Source: Virgibacillus proomii (GTDB lineage: Bacteria; Bacillota; Bacilli; Bacillales; Amphibacillaceae). From it: a DNA stretch of 64,000 bases. This document shows, piece after piece, positions 35,257 to 43,321 of the stretch; within the stretch, counting starts at the first letter, position 1, and the number at the start of each line of letters is the position of its first letter. The DNA is taken from the NCBI RefSeq assembly GCF_900162615.1, contig NZ_FUFN01000010.1, positions 874,149-938,148 of the forward strand, written 5' to 3'. The notes below the pieces were generated by a model. That model did no database searches, was not told the DNA's origin, and saw only the letters and a list, made by a program, of their open reading frames with translations. The translations under genes were made by a program, and so were the position numbers.

Positions 35257-36582
35257 TTATTTCAATTCTGGCCAATATCCTTTATTAGCTTTAATGAGAT
35301 CATCCAGTATAGCTTTTGCTGTAGGAACATGAACAACTGTTCTATTTAAAGTTAATGCTTGCAAAGCTTTGGTATAACTGTTTTCAAAGTATGCATCTGC
35401 AACTAATTTTTCATAAGCTAATTGATTCTCAATTAACCCTTTATAAAATGTTGGGATTTTACCAACTGAGAAAGGCTTTGGGCCACTAGCTGTTAACAAG
35501 GCTGGAACTTCAACCATTGCATCATCTGGTATATTTGAGATAATTCCGTTATTTTCAACCATAACGATATATGTTTGTTTTAAGTTATAAACTAAAGAAG
35601 CTGCTGCTTTCACCATATAAACTCCATGAATATCAACATGTAGTTTGACATTTCTGGTGGATTTATCCTGAATGATTTGGTTACAAAGCTCGGTTATTCT
35701 TCTTTCTCTTCCATTTATTACTTGGCGTGCACGAGTATTTGTAGGTATTTCTTTTTTAGCTAAATCGTCTGGATAGAGATAATATTGTAAGTACGTATTT
35801 GGCAGAAACTCAGGGAAATCAATTAGCATTTTCCTTGCCTGTTCAAATGTCTGTTGCCATGACTGATCATTTGCAATTTCTTGATCCGTAGGTGAAAAGC
35901 CTTCATCCATAATGGTATCTTTAATGGTTTGTGTTAAATCATTCCCTTTACTATCCTCAATTTTTGTAAACCAACCAAAATGATTTAAGCCAAAGTACGA
36001 TGGGGTTAAATCCCATATGTTTTTGTTCAGCATAGATGCGAAGCTATGCATGATTGCAATCGGCATATCACAAATATTTAATAGCCTATTATCTTTTGGA
36101 AATTCTCTTTTCAAAGCCTCTGCTACAATTGCTGCTGGATTTGTATAATTTAATATCCAAGCGTTTTTAGAGTGTTTTTTAATATCGTTAACAAGTTCTA
36201 TCATATCTTTAATAGAGCGTAATCCATACGCCATTCCACCTGGCCCACATGTTTCTTGCCCGACTACACCATACTTTAATGGGATTTTTTCATCCAGCTC
36301 TCTCATCGGAAGTCCACCAGTTCTGATTTGTATAAAAGCAATATCAATTCCGGTAAAAGCTGTTTCTTTATCCGTCGTGTAGGTGAAGGATTTTAACTCC
36401 GGGTAATATTCATCTAAAATGATGGAGGTTGCTTTAGCAACTTTTTCCTGGCGTTTAGAATCATTATCATAAAACGTAATTGTGCTTAATGGGAAATTCT
36501 TCTTTTCTGCTATTAGGCTCATGATCATACCAATGGTATAGGTGCTTCCACCACCAACGATGACTAGATTCTGTTTCCTCAT
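35257..36582 (-). CDS. malA: 6-phospho-alpha-glucosidase (GH4)
   Basis: 441-residue NAD- and Mn-dependent family 4 glycosidase that hydrolyses maltose-6-phosphate and related alpha-glucosides. The ATG at 36582 lies 8 nt after GAAAGGGG; an upstream in-frame start would add 18 unrelated residues. Visible residues: the dinucleotide loop VGGGSTYTIG (9-18), GVVGQETCGPGG (105-116, Glu110) and NICDMP (169-174), the CDMP motif that marks the alpha-glucosidase branch (Cys171, Asp172), plus NHFGW (200-204, His201). The ending ILDDLIKANKGYWP is also typical of MalH/GlvA. It is divergent from a GntR regulator. Confidence 0.93.
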   Translation of the reverse strand: MRKQNLVIVGGGSTYTIGMIMSLIAEKKNFPLSTITFYDNDSKRQEKVAKATSIILDEYYPELKSFTYTTDKETAFTGIDIAFIQIRTGGLPMRELDEKIPLKYGVVGQETCGPGGMAYGLRSIKDMIELVNDIKKHSKNAWILNYTNPAAIVAEALKREFPKDNRLLNICDMPIAIMHSFASMLNKNIWDLTPSYFGLNHFGWFTKIEDSKGNDLTQTIKDTIMDEGFSPTDQEIANDQSWQQTFEQARKMLIDFPEFLPNTYLQYYLYPDDLAKKEIPTNTRARQVINGRERRITELCNQIIQDKSTRNVKLHVDIHGVYMVKAAASLVYNLKQTYIVMVENNGIISNIPDDAMVEVPALLTASGPKPFSVGKIPTFYKGLIENQLAYEKLVADAYFENSYTKALQALTLNRTVVHVPTAKAILDDLIKANKGYWPELK

Positions 36583-36613
36583 ATGTGAAACCCCTTTCAG
36601 TTTTATTACTATG

Positions 36614-36660
36614 ATTGTAACACAACAATAATACAACTACAATACAATTTTAATACAAAT
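36614..36660 (-). promoter_or_regulatory. Promoter of malA with repeated GntR-type half-sites
   Basis: On the minus strand, TTGTAG (36642-36637), 17 nt, TACAAT (36619-36614) form a sigma-A promoter. The region repeats TTGTAT/ATACAA words (36631-36636, 36642-36647, 36653-36658) that resemble GntR/TreR-type operator halves. The divergent GntR protein probably binds here. Confidence 0.55.
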
Positions 36661-36742
36661 ATCATTAAAAGTTCTATAGCTATGAAAATATGTATGCAAA
36701 TGGTAAACTGAAAAGTAAAGTACTGGAGAGGTAGGGTCTTTT

Positions 36743-37459
36743 ATGTGGAATAATTCTTTGCCGTTATATAGGCAAATTGCAAATAAAATTAGGGAAGATA
36801 TCATGCTAGCCAAGCTATCTAAAGGAGATGCTATCCCTGCAGAAGCTAAGCTCGCAAAAACATATGGTGTTAGTCGTGTAACGATTAGACAAGCTTTAAA
36901 ACTGTTAATAGAAGAAGGATTGCTTTATAGCGTTCAAGGAAGTGGAACTTATGTTAGCCACAACAAGATAGAACATAATATACTTAAATTACAAGGTTTT
37001 ACTGAAGAAATGGAAAAATTACAAAATAACCCAACGAATGAAGTTTTGGAATTTAAGTTAACAGATCCTACAGACGAGGTTCAAAAAATATTGAATATTA
37101 CAACGAAAGATAAAGTTTATTATATGAAAAGGTTGAGATTTGCGGATGAAGAACCTTATTTATTAGAAGAGTCATTCTTACCAGTAGAGCTATTTCCCGA
37201 TTTATCAATTGACATAATAAAAAAATCGAAATATGATTATATTGAAAATAAGGGGTATGTCATCAATAGGAGATACGGCGAGTTAATACCGATGTTACCT
37301 AATGAGGAGTTAAAAACGATTTTACAATTAGATGGAGACGAACCATTATTGTTTTTAAAAGCTTTTACTGTATTTAAAGATGGACAGGTTTTCGAATATT
37401 CCAAAGTATACTACCATCCAAAAAAATACGCTTTTAAATTTGTTTCATTAAAAGAATAA
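36743..37459 (+). CDS. GntR-family regulator (HutC/TreR subfamily)
   Basis: 238-residue repressor. The N-terminal winged helix is clear: YRQIANKIREDIMLAKLSKGDAIPAEAKLAKTYGVSRVTIRQALKLLIEEGLLY, then QGSGTYVS. The C-terminal UTRA effector domain spans about 80-238 with YYMKRLRFADEEPYLLEESFLP. Such proteins sense sugar phosphates, for example trehalose- or glucosamine-6-phosphate. Divergent placement from the GH4/ChbG/PTS genes makes it their likely repressor, with a phosphorylated alpha-glucoside as a candidate inducer. The ATG follows GGAGAGG. Confidence 0.87.
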   Translation: MWNNSLPLYRQIANKIREDIMLAKLSKGDAIPAEAKLAKTYGVSRVTIRQALKLLIEEGLLYSVQGSGTYVSHNKIEHNILKLQGFTEEMEKLQNNPTNEVLEFKLTDPTDEVQKILNITTKDKVYYMKRLRFADEEPYLLEESFLPVELFPDLSIDIIKKSKYDYIENKGYVINRRYGELIPMLPNEELKTILQLDGDEPLLFLKAFTVFKDGQVFEYSKVYYHPKKYAFKFVSLKE

Positions 37460-37624
37460 CATACAGGTTTATATAGAAAAAAAAGTTAATGATTTAAGGT
37501 GACTTTTGATCACGTATACTCGGGTTCATGATGGAAGGAAAAAGACAGGGGATGTATCCGTTGTTTGATGAAACAATGAAATTTTGATTATCATTAAGGT
37601 TAGTTAAATAACAACATTTTACTC

Positions 37625-37653
37625 TTGACTATCTGAATACGAAGTTGCATAAT
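37625..37653 (+). promoter_or_regulatory. Sigma-A promoter of codBA
   Basis: TTGACT (37625-37630), exactly 17 nt, then CATAAT (37648-37653). It lies about 30 nt before a PyrR-type leader, the expected arrangement. Confidence 0.7.
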
Positions 37654-37676
37654 ATAACTAATAAAATAAGGTACCT

Positions 37677-37800
37677 TTAATTCAGTCCTGTGAGGCTGAC
37701 AAGGAAAGCGGATGTGGCGATAGATCTTTTTTATGTATACATAAAAATTTCTATCAGCAGGCTTCTTTGTCAAATATTATGACAGGAAGCCTGTTTTTTA
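37677..37800 (+). promoter_or_regulatory. PyrR-binding transcription attenuator before codBA
   Basis: The leader carries CCTTTAATTCAGTCCTGTGAGGCTGACAAGG in two halves: AGTCC (37684-37688) and GTGAGGCTG (37690-37698), which is the PyrR anti-antiterminator loop consensus. A terminator stem follows: CAGGCTTC (37758-37765) with GAAGCCTG (37786-37793), an inner TGTC/GACA extension, and six T. With UMP, PyrR binding would favour the terminator, so cytosine salvage is switched off when pyrimidines are plentiful. The rest of the 37460-37849 gap shows no gene. Confidence 0.82.
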
Positions 37801-37849
37801 TGCGCGTATTCCGGGTCTCGGTGGTACCGAAAACCAGGAGGAATTATCA

Positions 37850-39118
37850 ATGAAAAAACGAGATACAGAGTTTTCGTTAGAAGCAGTGCCTTCATCTCAC
37901 CGCAAAGGTTTTTGGAATACACTTGTAGTAATGCTAGGCTTAACCTTTTTTTCAGCAAGTATGTGGTCTGGTGGCGAATTGGGCCAAGGATTGACCTTCA
38001 TTCGGTTTATGGGTATTGTACTTGCGGGGAATTTAATCCTCGGCTTATATACCGGAGCTTTAGCATATATAGCAGCAAAGACAGGATTATCTACACACTT
38101 GCTTGCACGTTACGCATTTGGCAAAAAAGGCTCCTATTTATCATCCTTTTTGCTCGCCTTTACACAAATAGGTTGGTTTGGAGTTGGGACAGCGATGTTT
38201 GCTGTTCCGGTACAAAAAGTGACTGGAATAGATATTTATTGGTTAATTGCTATTGCTGGTTTACTGATGACATTTACCGCATTTTTCGGAATGAAGGCAT
38301 TGGCAATTGTTAGTTTTATTGCAGTACCGTTAATCTCAACCTTGGGTGGGGTATCTGTTTTTAAAGCAACTGAAAGTCTCGGTGGTATGCAGGAACTATT
38401 AAATTATCAGCCCGTGGAAGCAATCAGCTTAGCTGCTGCACTTACAATCTGTATTGGATCGTTTATTAGCGCAGGAACGTTGACGCCGGATTTTACTAGA
38501 TTTGCAAGAAAAAAACGCTCAGCAGTTATAGCTACAGGAATTGCATTTTTCATCGGCAACTCGCTAATGTTTTTGTTTGGTGCGATTGGCTCGATAGCAA
38601 CTGGTCAGGCAGATATTTCCGAAGTTATGTTTATGCAAAATTTGATTTTACCAGCTATTATCGTGCTAGGATTGAATATTTGGACGACAAATGACAATGC
38701 ACTTTATGCTTCTGGTTTAGGATTATCTAATATTACGAAGATACCGAAGCATAAAATGGTTATTGTTAATGGAGTCATTGGTACAATTGGCGCCATGTGG
38801 TTATATAATAACTTTGTTGGATTCTTAACGGTTCTTGGCTCGGCCTTACCGCCAATTGGAGCCATTATACTAGCAGACTTTTTTATTTTACATCGTGGCA
38901 ACTATCCAATATTTAACGATATGAAATTTAAATCTTTTAATTGGGTAGCCATGCTTGCATGGGCGAGTGGAATTACAGCAGCAACCTTTGTGCCGGGAAT
39001 TCCACCGATTAATGCTTTAATCAGCTCTGCAATGGTACATGTTGTAGTTACAAAAATGGTAACGAATAGGAATGATGAAAAAGTAATTCTATCAAATACA
39101 GAGAAGGTGGGTCATTAA
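37850..39118 (+). CDS. codB: Cytosine permease (NCS1 family)
   Basis: 422-residue inner-membrane permease with about 12 helices that imports cytosine. Typical CodB features: SLEAVPSSHRKGFWNTLVVMLG at the start, WSGGELGQGL (about 40-49), IGWFGVGTAMF (about 104-114) and SAGTLTPDFTRFARKK (about 205-220). The ATG follows CAGGAGG. It overlaps codA by 1 nt (TAATG), so the two are translationally coupled. The leader carries a PyrR-type attenuator, linking it to pyrimidine supply. It is diverged from the other NCS1 permease at 18228, which sits in a hydantoin-type operon. Confidence 0.92.
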   Translation: MKKRDTEFSLEAVPSSHRKGFWNTLVVMLGLTFFSASMWSGGELGQGLTFIRFMGIVLAGNLILGLYTGALAYIAAKTGLSTHLLARYAFGKKGSYLSSFLLAFTQIGWFGVGTAMFAVPVQKVTGIDIYWLIAIAGLLMTFTAFFGMKALAIVSFIAVPLISTLGGVSVFKATESLGGMQELLNYQPVEAISLAAALTICIGSFISAGTLTPDFTRFARKKRSAVIATGIAFFIGNSLMFLFGAIGSIATGQADISEVMFMQNLILPAIIVLGLNIWTTNDNALYASGLGLSNITKIPKHKMVIVNGVIGTIGAMWLYNNFVGFLTVLGSALPPIGAIILADFFILHRGNYPIFNDMKFKSFNWVAMLAWASGITAATFVPGIPPINALISSAMVHVVVTKMVTNRNDEKVILSNTEKVGH

Positions 39119-40386
39119 TGATTATTAAAAATGCCACTTTACGGGGGAAAAATGGCAAGTGGGATATTGCAGTTGAAAATGATAAAATCCTTTCTGTGTT
39201 ACCGGCTGATAATAATCGGTATGAGGGAAAAGTATTAGATGTAAATGGTTCGCTCGTTTTGCCACCTTTTATTGAACCACATATTCATCTTGATACAACG
39301 CTGACAGCAGGCGAACCAGAATGGAATCAAAGCGGTACGTTGTTCGAAGGTATTCAACGCTGGTCCCAGAGAAAAGATATGTTAACGCACGAAGATGTGA
39401 AAACGAGAGCCGAGCAAGCACTAAAGTGGCAAATTGCTCAGGGTATTCAACATGTTCGTACCCATATTGATGTAACAGACCCTCAACTGACAGCACTGAA
39501 AGCGATGTTGGAAATGAAACAAGAAATGGAAGATTATGTAGATATCCAAATAGTTGCTTTTCCTCAAGAAGGCATTTTATCCTACCCAAAAGGAAAAGAA
39601 TTGCTGGAAGAAGCGGTAAAAATGGGGGCAGATGTGGTTGGAGGGATTCCTCATTTTGAATTTACGAGAGAGTATGGAGTGGAGTCGCTGAAGATAGTAT
39701 TTGATCTGGCAGAAAAATATGATCGACTAGTTGATATTCATTGCGATGAAATTGATGACGAGCAATCTCGGTTTGTAGAAGTAGTAGCACTAGAAGCCTA
39801 TGAGCGGGGATTTGGAGAAAAAGCGACAGCAAGCCATACGACAGCTATGGGGTCTTATAACGATGCATATACGTATAAGCTGTTTCGTTTGTTAAAAATG
39901 TCTAAGATTAATTTTGTTGCTAATCCATTAGTAAATATTCACTTGCAAGGGCGATTTGACACTTACCCAAAACGCCGTGGTCTTACACGTGTCAAGGAAT
40001 TATTGGAGGCAGGGTTGAATGTCAGTTTCGGGCATGATGATATTTTTGATCCGTGGTATCCCCTTGGAACTGGCAATATGCTTCAGGTGCTTCATATGGG
40101 AATTCATGCTTCTCAGTTAATGGGGTATGAACAAATCATCAATGCATTGGATCTTATCACCATAAACAGTGCGAAAACAATGCATATAAAAGATCAATAC
40201 GGTATAGAAGCTGGAAAACCAGCAAACTTCATTGTTCTTGATGCCGTAAATGAATATGAAGCCATTCGCAAGCAGGCAACAGTAACTCATTCCATACGCC
40301 AAGGAAAAATCATTGCAGAAACCCAGCCTAGTCAAATGAAAATCTGGTTAGAAAATGAAGAAACAGTAGATTTTAAGAAAAATTAA
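39118..40386 (+). CDS. codA: Cytosine deaminase
   Basis: 422-residue cytoplasmic amidohydrolase that converts cytosine to uracil and ammonia. Metal ligands and catalytic motifs match E. coli CodA closely: PHIHLDTTLTAG (about 56-67), IPHFEFTREYGVESL (about 178-192), VDIHCDEIDDEQSRF (about 203-217, catalytic Glu), TASHTTAM (about 238-245) and SFGHDDIFDPWYP (about 302-314). It is coupled to codB through a 1-nt overlap and closed by a terminator at 40399. Product uracil feeds the UMP pool, which explains the PyrR control. Confidence 0.95.
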   Translation: MIIKNATLRGKNGKWDIAVENDKILSVLPADNNRYEGKVLDVNGSLVLPPFIEPHIHLDTTLTAGEPEWNQSGTLFEGIQRWSQRKDMLTHEDVKTRAEQALKWQIAQGIQHVRTHIDVTDPQLTALKAMLEMKQEMEDYVDIQIVAFPQEGILSYPKGKELLEEAVKMGADVVGGIPHFEFTREYGVESLKIVFDLAEKYDRLVDIHCDEIDDEQSRFVEVVALEAYERGFGEKATASHTTAMGSYNDAYTYKLFRLLKMSKINFVANPLVNIHLQGRFDTYPKRRGLTRVKELLEAGLNVSFGHDDIFDPWYPLGTGNMLQVLHMGIHASQLMGYEQIINALDLITINSAKTMHIKDQYGIEAGKPANFIVLDAVNEYEAIRKQATVTHSIRQGKIIAETQPSQMKIWLENEETVDFKKN

Positions 40387-40398
40387 AACGTATTTGCA

Positions 40399-40430
40399 AA
40401 CCTGTTGGTAGTTTCCAGCAGGTTTTTTCT
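40399..40430 (+). terminator. Terminator of codBA
   Basis: AACCTGTTGG (40399-40408) pairs with CCAGCAGGTT (40415-40424), one T-G pair, followed by a T run. Confidence 0.83.
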
Positions 40431-40638
40431 TTAACTTTAAATGATCAATCCAGCTTCAGCCTAGCACTGACCTGTTTTACCCTAATACCGTAAACTCTCA
40501 TGTAGTCCCAGCACTTGTTGGGCTGACATCTATTAGAAAGGAAGGAAAAAATGTGACCTGTTTTAAATGATAATGATGATGTTTGTTTCTAAACATTAGA
40601 AACAATTTCAAACAAAATGTGAACCTATGTAAAAGTTA

Positions 40639-40667
40639 TTGCATGGAAAGTGCTTTCATTGTATAAT
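40639..40667 (+). promoter_or_regulatory. Promoter of the LacAB/Gat-PTS operon with overlapping cre site
   Basis: TTGCAT (40639-40644), 17 nt, TATAAT (40662-40667). The spacer is filled by GGAAAGTGCTTTCA (40645-40658), which fits the cre consensus at 12 of 14 positions. CcpA bound here would block polymerase. The remaining bases of the gap 40431-40711 show no gene. Confidence 0.68.
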
Positions 40668-40711
40668 AACATTACAGAACAAAAACGAACATTTTAGAAC
40701 ATTGAGTGGTG

Positions 40712-41467
40712 ATGTATGTGAAGGAAAGTAGACAGACAAAAATTATCAATTTAATAAAAGAAAATGGCTTTATAAAAGTTTCGGATACAGCGAAAAAACT
40801 AAATGTAACCGAGATGACAATAAGAAGAGATTTAGTAGATCTAGAAAAACAAGGGCAAATTGTTCGAATTCATGGTGGTGCAAAACTTAAACCTAAAAAT
40901 AATTACATTGAGCTCTCTCACATGGAGAAAGAAACGTTAAATGTAGAAGAAAAAAAATACGTAGCTAAAAAAGCGGCTGAATTAATTGAAGATGAAGACA
41001 TTGTATTTATTGGCCCTGGGACAACTACTGGTTTTATATACGATTATATTAACGTTAACTCAGCAACAATTATAACGAACTCCATTTCTATTTTTAATCG
41101 CTTTCAGAATGCGGAAAAATTTGAAGTTGTCTTGATTGGCGGGAGATTAAGGGAACGAACGAAAACATTTATCGGGTATTTGACTATGAATTGGATAAAA
41201 GATATTAAAGTGAATAAATCGTTTATAGGTACAAATGGAATTTTTAAAAATGCTATTACTACTGCAGATGAGGAAGAAGGTGCAATTCAGCGAACGGTTA
41301 TAGGTAATTCAAAAGAAACATATATCGTAAGTGATAGTTCGAAGTTTGGAGTCGAGGCATTTCAGGTTATTTGTCCAGTCGAAGATATAACTGCAATTAT
41401 TACCGACAAAAACCTGCCGATAGAATATACAACTTTCTATAAAAATAAATGCAACATAATAAACTAG
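40712..41467 (+). CDS. DeoR-family regulator
   Basis: About 252-residue sugar-operon regulator. The N-terminal helix-turn-helix is standard (IKVSDTAKKLNVTEMTIRRDLVDLEKQGQIVRIHGGAK), followed by the DeoR phosphosugar-sensing domain with GPGTTTGFI and IGTNGIF. The start is uncertain: ATG 40712, or GTG 40718 about 5 nt after GGTGAT. It is the first gene of a run with LacA, LacB and galactitol-type PTS genes, so it likely senses their phosphosugar (galactose-6-phosphate or tagatose-6-phosphate by analogy with LacR). Its own promoter carries a cre-like site. Confidence 0.86.
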   Translation: MYVKESRQTKIINLIKENGFIKVSDTAKKLNVTEMTIRRDLVDLEKQGQIVRIHGGAKLKPKNNYIELSHMEKETLNVEEKKYVAKKAAELIEDEDIVFIGPGTTTGFIYDYINVNSATIITNSISIFNRFQNAEKFEVVLIGGRLRERTKTFIGYLTMNWIKDIKVNKSFIGTNGIFKNAITTADEEEGAIQRTVIGNSKETYIVSDSSKFGVEAFQVICPVEDITAIITDKNLPIEYTTFYKNKCNIIN

Positions 41468-41486
41468 CTCTTTAGGAGGTTTGAGA

Positions 41487-41915
41487 ATGAAAATCGCCAT
41501 TGCAAGTGATAAGGCTGGAATTGAACTAAAGGAAAAACTTAAAAAATATTTAGAAAATCATCCCTATGAAATCATCGATGTAACGAAAAGCAAAGACTAC
41601 GATTTTGTTGAGGCTGCTTCCAAAGTAGCTAAAATGATAAATGAAGGTAAAGCTGACAGAGGAATTGTTGTTGATGAGTATGGTGTTGGTTCATCAATCA
41701 CAGCAAATAAATATAAAGGTATTATTTGTGCCAATGTTTTTGACGAACACTCCGCCAGAATGACGGTTCGTCACAATAATACATCTATTATTACTATTGG
41801 TTCAGGAATCGTTGGAGAAAAATTGGCTAAGCGTATTTGTGCCAGGTTTCTCCAAGCAACATATGATGGAGGCCGACACCAGATTAGAGTAGATATGCTA
41901 AATAAAATGTGCTAG
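41487..41915 (+). CDS. lacA: Galactose-6-phosphate isomerase subunit LacA
   Basis: 142-residue RpiB/LacAB-fold protein. The ATG at 41487 is 7 nt after TTAGGAGG. The ending YDGGRHQIRVDMLNKMC is essentially the Staphylococcus LacA C-terminus, and IAIASDKAG at the start and RHNNTSIITIGSGIVG in the middle agree. With LacB it converts galactose-6-phosphate to tagatose-6-phosphate. Relative to LacB and RpiB it lacks the CGTG cysteine (here DEYGVGSS), as expected for the LacA subunit. LacB follows after 15 nt. Confidence 0.9.
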   Translation: MKIAIASDKAGIELKEKLKKYLENHPYEIIDVTKSKDYDFVEAASKVAKMINEGKADRGIVVDEYGVGSSITANKYKGIICANVFDEHSARMTVRHNNTSIITIGSGIVGEKLAKRICARFLQATYDGGRHQIRVDMLNKMC

Positions 41916-41930
41916 GGGAGGACCGTTAAC

Positions 41931-42446
41931 ATGAGAATTTCAATTGGATGTGATCATATAGTCACTGAAATTAAAAATCATGTAGCAGACTATTTAACAA
42001 AAAAAGGTCATGAGGTTATTGATAATGGAACCTATGATAAGGAACGTACGCATTATCCTATTTTTGGAAGAAAAACAGCAGAAAAAGTTGTTTTAGGTGA
42101 AGCGGATCTTGGGATCGTCATTTGTGGGACTGGAGTAGGTATTTCAATCAGTGCAAATAAAGTAAAAGGTATCCGAGCTGCATTAGTCAAGGATATTGAA
42201 ACTGCGAGATATGCGAAACAAAATTTAAATGCCAATGTTTTAGCTATGGGAGGTCGTATTCTAGGGATTGGTGTGATAGAGGATGCAATTGATGTCTTTT
42301 TAGAAACAAACTATGAAACAACACCAGAAAACAAAGCGCTAATCAGTAAAATAGATTCCATTCCAATGAGTGAAGAAGCAATAGACGCTAATCACATGTT
42401 TGATGAATTTATCGAAAAGTGGGATAAAGGATTGTATCAAGATTAA
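41931..42446 (+). CDS. lacB: Galactose-6-phosphate isomerase subunit LacB
   Basis: 171-residue partner of LacA with the RpiB-type active site: GCDHIVTEIK (6-15), VICGTGVGISISANKVKGIRAA (about 63-84, catalytic Cys65) and ANVLAMGGRILG (about 102-113). The C-terminal extension to about 171 residues is typical of LacB and longer than RpiB (about 150). The usual next enzymes, tagatose-6-phosphate kinase (LacC) and tagatose-bisphosphate aldolase (LacD), are not in the window, so they must be elsewhere or the phosphosugar is different. The ATG follows GGGGAGG. Confidence 0.9.
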   Translation: MRISIGCDHIVTEIKNHVADYLTKKGHEVIDNGTYDKERTHYPIFGRKTAEKVVLGEADLGIVICGTGVGISISANKVKGIRAALVKDIETARYAKQNLNANVLAMGGRILGIGVIEDAIDVFLETNYETTPENKALISKIDSIPMSEEAIDANHMFDEFIEKWDKGLYQD

Positions 42447-42484
42447 CAATATTTTGAATGTTGGAGATTAAAGGAGGTGATTCT

Positions 42485-42982
42485 TTGGAAGCGATTCAAT
42501 CATTGTATGATAAGAATTTGATTTTTATTGAAAATGTGCAAGAAAAAAGCGAGATATTTACTCTTGTTGGAAAACGTTTACATGAAAGAGGGGTGGTAAA
42601 AGAGAAATTTACTAAATCTATTATTGAAAGAGAAAATAACTACCCTACTGGACTTGATTTGAGTCCCGTGGGCAAAGGTCTTCCAAATGTTGCTATACCT
42701 CATACGGAACCAGAATTTTGCCTTCGTAAATGTATCGTATTGGTGAAGTTGCTAAAGCCTATTTTATTTCAAAATATGATTGCACCTGACAAGGTAATTG
42801 ATGTGAAATATTTGTTTTTTATTATTAACAATCAAAAAGGAAACCAAACAAATATCCTTTCTGAATTAATGAGTTTTTTTACTACAGTAGAAAACATGAA
42901 GAAATTAGAACAGTTAGATAGCAAAGAAGAGATTTATCAATTTTTAACCAATGAAAATATGGAAATAAAAGGAGTGCAATAA
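42485..42982 (+). CDS. PTS IIA component, fructose/galactitol type
   Basis: 165-residue cytoplasmic phosphocarrier (PTS_EIIA_2 domain). The TTG at 42485 follows AAAGGAGGTGA; an earlier in-frame ATG lies before that site. The phosphorylated histidine is His73 in NVAIPHTEPE, and YPTGL (53-57) is also conserved. It passes phosphate from HPr to the IIB protein encoded next. Galactitol-type assignment rests on the IIB and IIC neighbours. Confidence 0.87.
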   Translation: MEAIQSLYDKNLIFIENVQEKSEIFTLVGKRLHERGVVKEKFTKSIIERENNYPTGLDLSPVGKGLPNVAIPHTEPEFCLRKCIVLVKLLKPILFQNMIAPDKVIDVKYLFFIINNQKGNQTNILSELMSFFTTVENMKKLEQLDSKEEIYQFLTNENMEIKGVQ

Positions 42983-42983
42983 A

Positions 42984-43286
42984 ATGATAAAAATACTTGC
43001 AGCTTGTGGTGCTGGGATTAATTCAAGTCATCAAATTAAAACGGCAATTGAGGAAGAAATGAAGAAGCGTGGTTATACCGTAAAAGTAGATGCAGTAGTA
43101 ATAAAAGATATTACAGAAGAGATGATGAATCAATATGATATTTTTACACCAATTTCTAAAACGAAATTTGGCTTTGATATTAAGATTCCAGTTGTAGAGG
43201 CTGGACCAATTCTTTATCGTATACCTGCAATGGCAGCACCAGTTTTTAATGAATTAGAAAGCGCTATCAAAAAGGTCAATAAATAA
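42984..43286 (+). CDS. PTS IIB component, galactitol type
   Basis: 100-residue cytoplasmic IIB protein. The N-terminal ILAACGAGINSSHQIK loop holds the phosphocysteine Cys8, the pattern of galactitol/lactose-family IIB proteins. It begins 1 nt after the IIA stop codon, with GGAGTG as ribosome site inside the IIA gene. It receives phosphate from IIA and transfers it to the sugar bound by IIC. Confidence 0.87.
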   Translation: MIKILAACGAGINSSHQIKTAIEEEMKKRGYTVKVDAVVIKDITEEMMNQYDIFTPISKTKFGFDIKIPVVEAGPILYRIPAMAAPVFNELESAIKKVNK

Positions 43287-43321
43287 CGTTATCACTTAAT
43301 CTTTAGTATAAAAAAGGATGT

